From the NCBI GenBank assembly GCA_021018815.1, contig JAITYX010000003.1, positions 5,752,501 to 5,816,500 on the forward strand: a stretch of DNA of 64,000 bases, read 5' to 3'. The notes beneath the pieces were generated by a model. That model had not been told where the DNA came from. It saw only the letters and a list, made by a program, of their open reading frames with translations, and did no database searches. Position 1 is the first letter of the stretch; the number at the start of each line of letters is the position of its first letter. A program made the position numbers and the translations under genes. Shown piece after piece: positions 58,825 through 64,000 of this stretch. This DNA comes from Talinum fruticosum. Its lineage: Eukaryota; Streptophyta; Magnoliopsida; Caryophyllales; Talinaceae.

Positions 58825-61800
58825 AGACATAATAATGCATTTATCATGCAAAGTTCATTCCTAATGAAGCAAAACTAATCCTTACTAAGTGGCTTAGTAA
58901 AGATATCAGCTAATAGAAATTTTGTAGGAATGAATTCAAGTTCAATATCACCTTTCTTATAATGCTCTCTTAGAAAATGATATACTTGACCTCAATATGC
59001 TTTGTCCTTGAGTGTTGAACTGGATTCTTAGTGATGCTAATTACACTCTAATTGTCACACTTGATTGGAATTCATTTGAACGTAAGTCAAAGGTCTTTCA
59101 AATGTTGCTTGATCCATAGAATCCGAGCACAGCATGCTCCAACCGCTATGTACTCGGCTTCAGCAGTTGATAGAGCAACCGAGATTTGCTTCTTTGAGTG
59201 CCAAGATATAAGGGATTAACCTAGAAACTGGCATGCTCCTGAGGTGGTCTTTCTATCACTATTGTATCTAGCATAGTCAGCATCCGAGTATCCAGTGAGG
59301 ATAAGTTCCGAGTCTCTTGAGAACCATAGACCTAGATTCCGAGTCCCTGTAAGATATCTAAAGATTCTCTTCACTTCAGTGAGATGTGATTCTTTTGGAT
59401 TAGCTTAAAATCTTGCACACGAGATATACACTAAACATTATTTCTAGCCTACTAGATGTGAGATATAGCAGAGATCCAATCATACCTCAATAGAGTTTCG
59501 ATCTATTGCTTTACCTTTTCGTCTAAGTCCAGTTTTATGCTACCACTCATTAGTGTTACTACATGTTTTGCATCTTGAAGCTTGTTCTTCTTTAGCAACT
59601 CCTTGGTATACTTTGATTAATGGACATAGATGCCATCTTTGTCTTGCTTGATTTGTAGACCAAGAAAAAATTGAGCTCTCCCATCGTGCTCATTTGGAAT
59701 TCCTGTCTCATTAACTCGGAAAAATCTCGACAGCGATTTTCATTAGTGGCTCCAAAAATTTTATCCTCAACATATATTTGAACAATAAGATAGTATTTCC
59801 CCTTGGTTTTTATGAAAAGAATTTTGTCAATCTGATTTCTTTTGAAATCATTGTCAACCAAGAAACTACTCAGTTTTTCATACCAAGCTCTGGAAGCTTA
59901 TTTAAGACAATAGACGACCTTTTGAAATTTGAAAACATGATTTGGAAATTATGAGTTTTCAAATCCAGGGGGTTGCTCAACATGTTGTTCCTCTTGAATG
60001 AAACCATTCAGAAAGGCACATTTGAAATCCATTTGATATAATTTAATTTTCATGCTTGATGCAAATGCCAATAGGATTCTAATTGCTTCAATCCCGAGCA
60101 AGCTGGTGCAGAGGTTTCCCCATAATCAATTCCTTGTTCTTGATTGTAACCTTGAGCCTTATTTCTGACTACCAGCCCATCCTTATCCAGTTTGTTCTTG
60201 AAAACCCATTTGGTTCCTATGATTGGGTGGTCGGAAGGTCGTTTGGTTAAAGTCCATACTTGCTTTCTCTCAAATTGATTAAGTTCCTCTTGCATGGCCT
60301 CTACCCATTCAGGTTCATTTAGGGCCTTTAGTGAATTTGTAGGTTTAGTTAATGATATGAATGCAATGAATGCCCATAGATTTTACAAAGAAGAGCGAGT
60401 TCTTACCCCACTTGTTGATGTCGGACAAGATGTTTTCAAGTGGGTGACTCGAACCATATATGAATGCTCTACCTGTTCTCTGGTTTATCAGATTAGTGGG
60501 TTGAACTGGTTGATCTTCAATGATATGATCCGATTGAGCTTGCTTATTTGTTTGACCTTCGACATTCTAAGGCGGCTCTAGAGCTGGTTTAGTCTCGAGT
60601 CATGATATTACGAGCTACCTCGGTCCGAGTTGCTTTTTCTTGACTCGTCCGAGCTCACCTTCAGCAAGACCATCTTCATCTCAACCGAGTTTTAGATCTA
60701 AGAATGTTGACTCACTTGGTTTTCCCTGATTAATCTCATCAAAAATAACATGGATTCTTTCTTCCACTTTGTTAGTTCTTTTATTAAAAATACGATATGC
60801 TCTACTATGAGATGAATAACCAAGAAAAATACCTTCATCCGACTAAGCATCAAACTTGGTCGGGTGATCCTTACCATTATTGTGAACATAGCACTAACAT
60901 ACGAAGGGTTTGAAGTATGAGATGTTAGGTTTCTTTCTCTTGTAAAGCTCGTATGGAGTTTTCTTCAAAATAGGTCCGATGAGGCATCTATTTAGTGTGT
61001 TGTTCGTTGTGTTGATCGCCTCGACCCAGAAATAGTAAGGCGGATCGTGTTCAATCATTGTTGTCCTTCCTCTTTCTTCAAGAGTTCTATTCTTTCTCTC
61101 CACTACCCCATTATGTTGAGGAGTTCTCGGTCTTTGGGAAGTTATGGGAGATACCATTCTTCTTGCAGAACTCTGCAAATTCCGAGTAGTCGAACTCCCT
61201 TCTATGGTCGGTTCGAATTCTTCCGATCGAGTCCGAGACTCTACTTGAATTTTCCTGCAGAGCTTGCTTGAACTCTTTGAAGGCTTTATTTTTGTGCTTA
61301 AGAAAACAAACCTGGTAAATCATGAATAGTCATCAACAATCACCAATACATATGATTTACCTCCGAGACTCTTTATGAGGATTTCACCATACAAATCCAT
61401 ATGCAACATTTCAAACACTTTTGATGTGGAAACAGTTTTGAGAGATTTCAAAGAGGATCTAACATGTTTCCCTTTTGTGCATGCTTCACAAATTTTATCT
61501 TTCTTAAATGCACAGTTAGGAAAACCTCTCACTAAAGCATGAGATGCAAGCTTTTTGATAGTATGCATGCTAACATGACCTAGTCTACGATGCCATGTCC
61601 AAGAATCATCTTGTAGAGATGCTTTTAAGCAAGATAAGTTCGACTTTGATCGAAAGAGGAATAGTATAAGTATTACATGATCTCTTACCCGAGAGCTTAG
61701 TCTCCTTGGTAGTTGCATCATAAATATAGCAATTGGTCTTAGTGAATCTTACGTCTTGACCTTTTTCACACGATTCGAGAGATGCTTGAGTAGATTGTAC

Positions 61801-62250
61801 TTTAATCCCTTGACAAGATAGACTGGGCGACAAGGTTGTCTCCTTTTCCAATCTTGCCTAATCCAACTATCTTGCCCTTACTGTCATCTCCAAAAGTGAC
61901 TATGCCTCCTTTGTAATCTTCCACCTCGGAACAAGAGTCTTGAATCTCCGACATGTAGAGTGAGCATCCACTGTCTAGGTACCAATGACCTTTTGTCCTT
62001 TTCGAGTTACGTGCAAGTCAAAAACACACAAACCCTTCTCATTTCCTTAAACGAACCCAGTAACTCCTTTTACTATGGTTCTTTTCTAAGGAAGAAGACT
62101 CTTGGGAACCGAAATTTGAATTACTTGGGGTTTTGTTTGATTCTAAGTCTTATTTTTAGAAAACTGAGTCTGTGTCTCTTTCGTTTGAAAATCTTTTCTT
62201 TTATAAACCTGTGGAAAAGGTTATCTCCTTTAAGCTGGTCCAGGCTCAGT
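58825..62250 (-). pseudogene. E6 pol (PR, IN, RT, RNase H), inverted
   Basis: Protease DSGCS at 61975-61961, with YM in place of HM. GAG-pre-integrase 61721-61320 is the best preserved here: HRRLGHVSMHTIKKLASH, CEACTKGK, LEMLHMDL-type end and VIVDDYS. Integrase 61323-60894: TDHRREFDYSEF (Gly to Arg next to the catalytic Asp) and VVERKNRTLEERGRT. RT 60295-59592 with catalytic box YVED (59763-59774). RNase H 59500-58825; the usual stop after INA is lost. Confidence 0.9.
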
Positions 62251-63496
62251 CTTCCTTTCATGCTTATGAATAAGACCATGCTCGGCCTTCCTGAACTTCA
62301 CGGTTACGGAATCCTTTTTAAAAACATCCGAGTAGGAATTTGATTCCTCCTCTTTATTAAAACAAAGTCCTTCCTTTCTGAAGGAGACACATTGAGAGCC
62401 TAAGAGCATGTTAAGGTTTTTCGACCTTGAGTAAATTTCAAAAGAAGCTCTTGAGACTCATTGAGCTTTTATTTTAGATGCTCGTTTTCTCTTCGAACTT
62501 CTCGGACTCGGTCTCATTAGCTTGAGTACTAGTCTTGAGTTCTCTTAGAGTAAGTCTCGGTTTTCCCAATCCATTTTTCAAACCAATGCTCTCGAAGTAA
62601 GAGTCTCGAGTTGTTGTTTGTATTGTGAAGAATCGGAATTGGACTTTTCTTCCAAAGTGTAAATGTATTTAGCTAAATTAACTTTGGAGAACTTAAGAAA
62701 GTATTCCATTACCTCCGAGGATTTGTCTCCTCATTGTCTAAGTTGTCGAGTTTGACTTAGATTCAACTTCGAGTCTAATAGTGCCATCAAACATTTTGAA
62801 TCGTCCGAGTCTTCATCTTCTTCAGATGAATCTTCGTGACTCCATGTGGCCATCATAGCCTTCTTCTTCTTTCTGTCCCATTTCCTTATTAGACAGTCTT
62901 TGACTATGTGATCTTTACTGCCACATTAAAAACAACTAGAGTTCTTAGTTAAAGATAACTTTGAAGGGGAGGAATGTTTACCTTTTCTATCCTTCTTATC
63001 TTTCTTATAGAACTCTTCTCTTGGCCTTTTCTCCCATTTCTTGTACTTTATCATACTTTTGAAGCCTCAAGCGGTAAGTGCCATGGGATCTTCTTCGAAT
63101 ACTGGGAACTCGGATTTTCTACTTTGCTTTACGAGGCCTTCACCGCAATGTTCTTTTTAGTGCTGACCTTGACATCCTCTTCTTCCAAATGGATTTCATG
63201 CGTAAGTAGCTTTCCAATCGGTTCATCCGGCTTTAGTTGTGAGAGGTTCTAAGCTTCTTCGATGGCTATCACCTTGGGACCCCATCTTCTCTTGGGTAGA
63301 CTTTTTACCCAGAGATTTGAGATTGTTTGTAATCTCGGTGAAGCGTATAAACATTTGAGTGATGTTTTCTTCGGCTCCATCTTGAACAGCTCGTATTTGT
63401 GAAGATATTGACTTATCTTTGCTTGTCTTACATAGCTTATTCCTTCATATGTGTGGACAAGAGTGTCCCATACATCTTTGGCCGTGTCACAAGCTG
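62251..63496 (-). pseudogene. E6 gag, main part (inverted)
   Basis: Begins at 63496 with ACDTAKDVWDTL-type coding and continues YLHKYELFKMEP-like. The zinc knuckle near 62940-62895 carries a stop between its first two Cys. Then come the acidic SSEEDEDSDDSK-like stretch and the coiled coil (62650-62400). It is contiguous, except for about 25 bp, with the gag N-terminus at 54965-55211. Confidence 0.85.
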
Positions 63497-63497
63497 A

Positions 63498-63545
63498 TTC
63501 ACCCTCCCTCTAAGGTGACTAAGTCTCTCCAAGAGCAAACCTTCG
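63498..63545 (+). repeat. E6 solo LTR, terminal 48 bp (not inverted)
   Basis: TTCACCCTCCCTCTAAGGTG, then GAGCAAACCTTCG, is the LTR end. It supplies exactly the part missing from the LTR at 55212. The next bases ATATC (63546-63550) match GTATC at the other end (56697-56701, complement) in 4 of 5 positions. Confidence 0.85.
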
Positions 63546-64000
63546 ATATCAACTTGATACATTCTTCCCTACTCTTTTTGTGGTTTTTCTTTGAAAGGCA
63601 AGGGGAGAATAATTCTAGGAAATTTGTTGTCTTTTGTTGTCTTGTTTAAGGGAGTTTTCTCACCCTCTCTTCTATGTACTTTACGTGTTTTTGTATTTAC
63701 GTATATATATGAATGAAGTTTACGTTTTCGAGCATATTGATTTCTAAGTATAACTCTTTACGAGTTTAAATGTGTCATCTAGTTTCTGCTCCGATATATC
63801 GACTTGTTTCTCTCATTATTTATTTATTTTTTGCTCGATATATATATACATATGTTTCCATTTTCTTTCTCTCGCTTTGATGCAAGTATTCATATTCCTA
63901 GCTAAACGAGTTACTCGTAGAAATTTTCTAAGTACAAAACACTTCACTCATTAGTCTATTTTCCGAGATACTCTACTCAGTCGAATGAAAACTCATAATT
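63546..64000 (+). other. E6 3' UTR continuation
   Basis: AACTTGATACATTCTTCCC continues the UTR broken at 56697. AAAGGCAAGGGGAGAAT (about 63593) and GTTTAAGGGAGTTTTC (63645) are the purine boxes seen in P1 and P5. No coding seen. The window ends before the priming polypurine tract. Confidence 0.82.

Larger units (their letters stand above)
54414..64000 (+). mobile_element. E6: Sirevirus carrying an 8.3 kb internal inversion
   Basis: The outer parts (54414-55211 and 63497-64000) read plus; the part between reads minus. Reading 55212-63496 in reverse restores one plus-strand element in the order 5' LTR, primer site, gag, pol, ORF3, 3' UTR holding a solo LTR, rest of 3' UTR. Its own 3' LTR would lie beyond the window. 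The 5' LTR lacks its first part because P5 is inserted in it. Confidence 0.8.

Noticed and set aside
55212..63496. Independent minus-strand element inserted into plus-strand gag
   Set aside because: Neither end is an LTR terminus, and the sequences on both sides complete the cut gag, LTR and 3' UTR. An inversion explains all three.
1..64000. CRISPR array, bacterial operon or phage genes
   Set aside because: No short regularly spaced repeats and no bacterial genes. All repeats are LTRs, simple sequence or local duplications of plant retrotransposons.

Overview
This window is plant repeat DNA. It consists of nested, decayed LTR retrotransposons, and I see no host gene, rRNA or tRNA. Nearly all of it belongs to one large Ty1/copia family of Sirevirus type. 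The evidence is a gag with a CCHC knuckle and acidic tail, pol in the copia order PR-IN-RT-RNase H, a primer-binding site for initiator tRNA-Met, LTR ends carrying the CACCCCCTCTAGGGTG signature, several polypurine tracts, and a third ORF of about 540 codons downstream of pol. LTRs are about 1.45 kb and run from TGAAG to CTTCA. The host is an angiosperm; I cannot name the species. In the labels below, P and M mean plus- and minus-strand copies.

Left block (1-15989, plus strand): a staircase of 3' ends. P1 (1-3164) sits in the RNase H of P2 (3165-7498). P2 sits in P3 (7499-10410), a divergent second family that still carries a recognisable third ORF. P3 sits in the gag of P4 (10411-15989). P4 has lost its third ORF and most of the U3 of its 3' LTR.

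Middle block (15990-48622, minus strand): M0 is inserted in the P4 LTR, M1 in the 3' UTR of M0, and M2 in the integrase of M1. G1, a 7.3 kb gag-only Ty3/gypsy element (25209-32509), lies inside the 3' LTR of M2 with a perfect GACTT target duplication. At 40532/40533 the cut 5' LTR of M2 is fused to the cut third ORF of M3. The 5' LTR of M3 ends at 48622 inside the reverse transcriptase of P5.

Right block (48623-64000): P5 (plus) is inserted in the 5' LTR of E6. E6 looks like two plus-strand scraps around a minus-strand element. Gag, a solo LTR and the 3' UTR all become continuous if 55212-63496 is read as one 8.3 kb inversion inside a single plus-strand element that carries a solo LTR in its 3' UTR. 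This is the most notable structural result.

The most notable functional result is the third ORF. It stands 450-660 bp beyond pol, behind a conserved TATA box (CTATAAATAGC), an upstream CT tract and MYB-type AACGG sites, as if it had its own promoter. Every coding region is broken by stops and frameshifts. Reverse transcriptase keeps YVDD in M1, M3 and P5, but reads YVND in P4, YVHD in M2 and YVED in E6.
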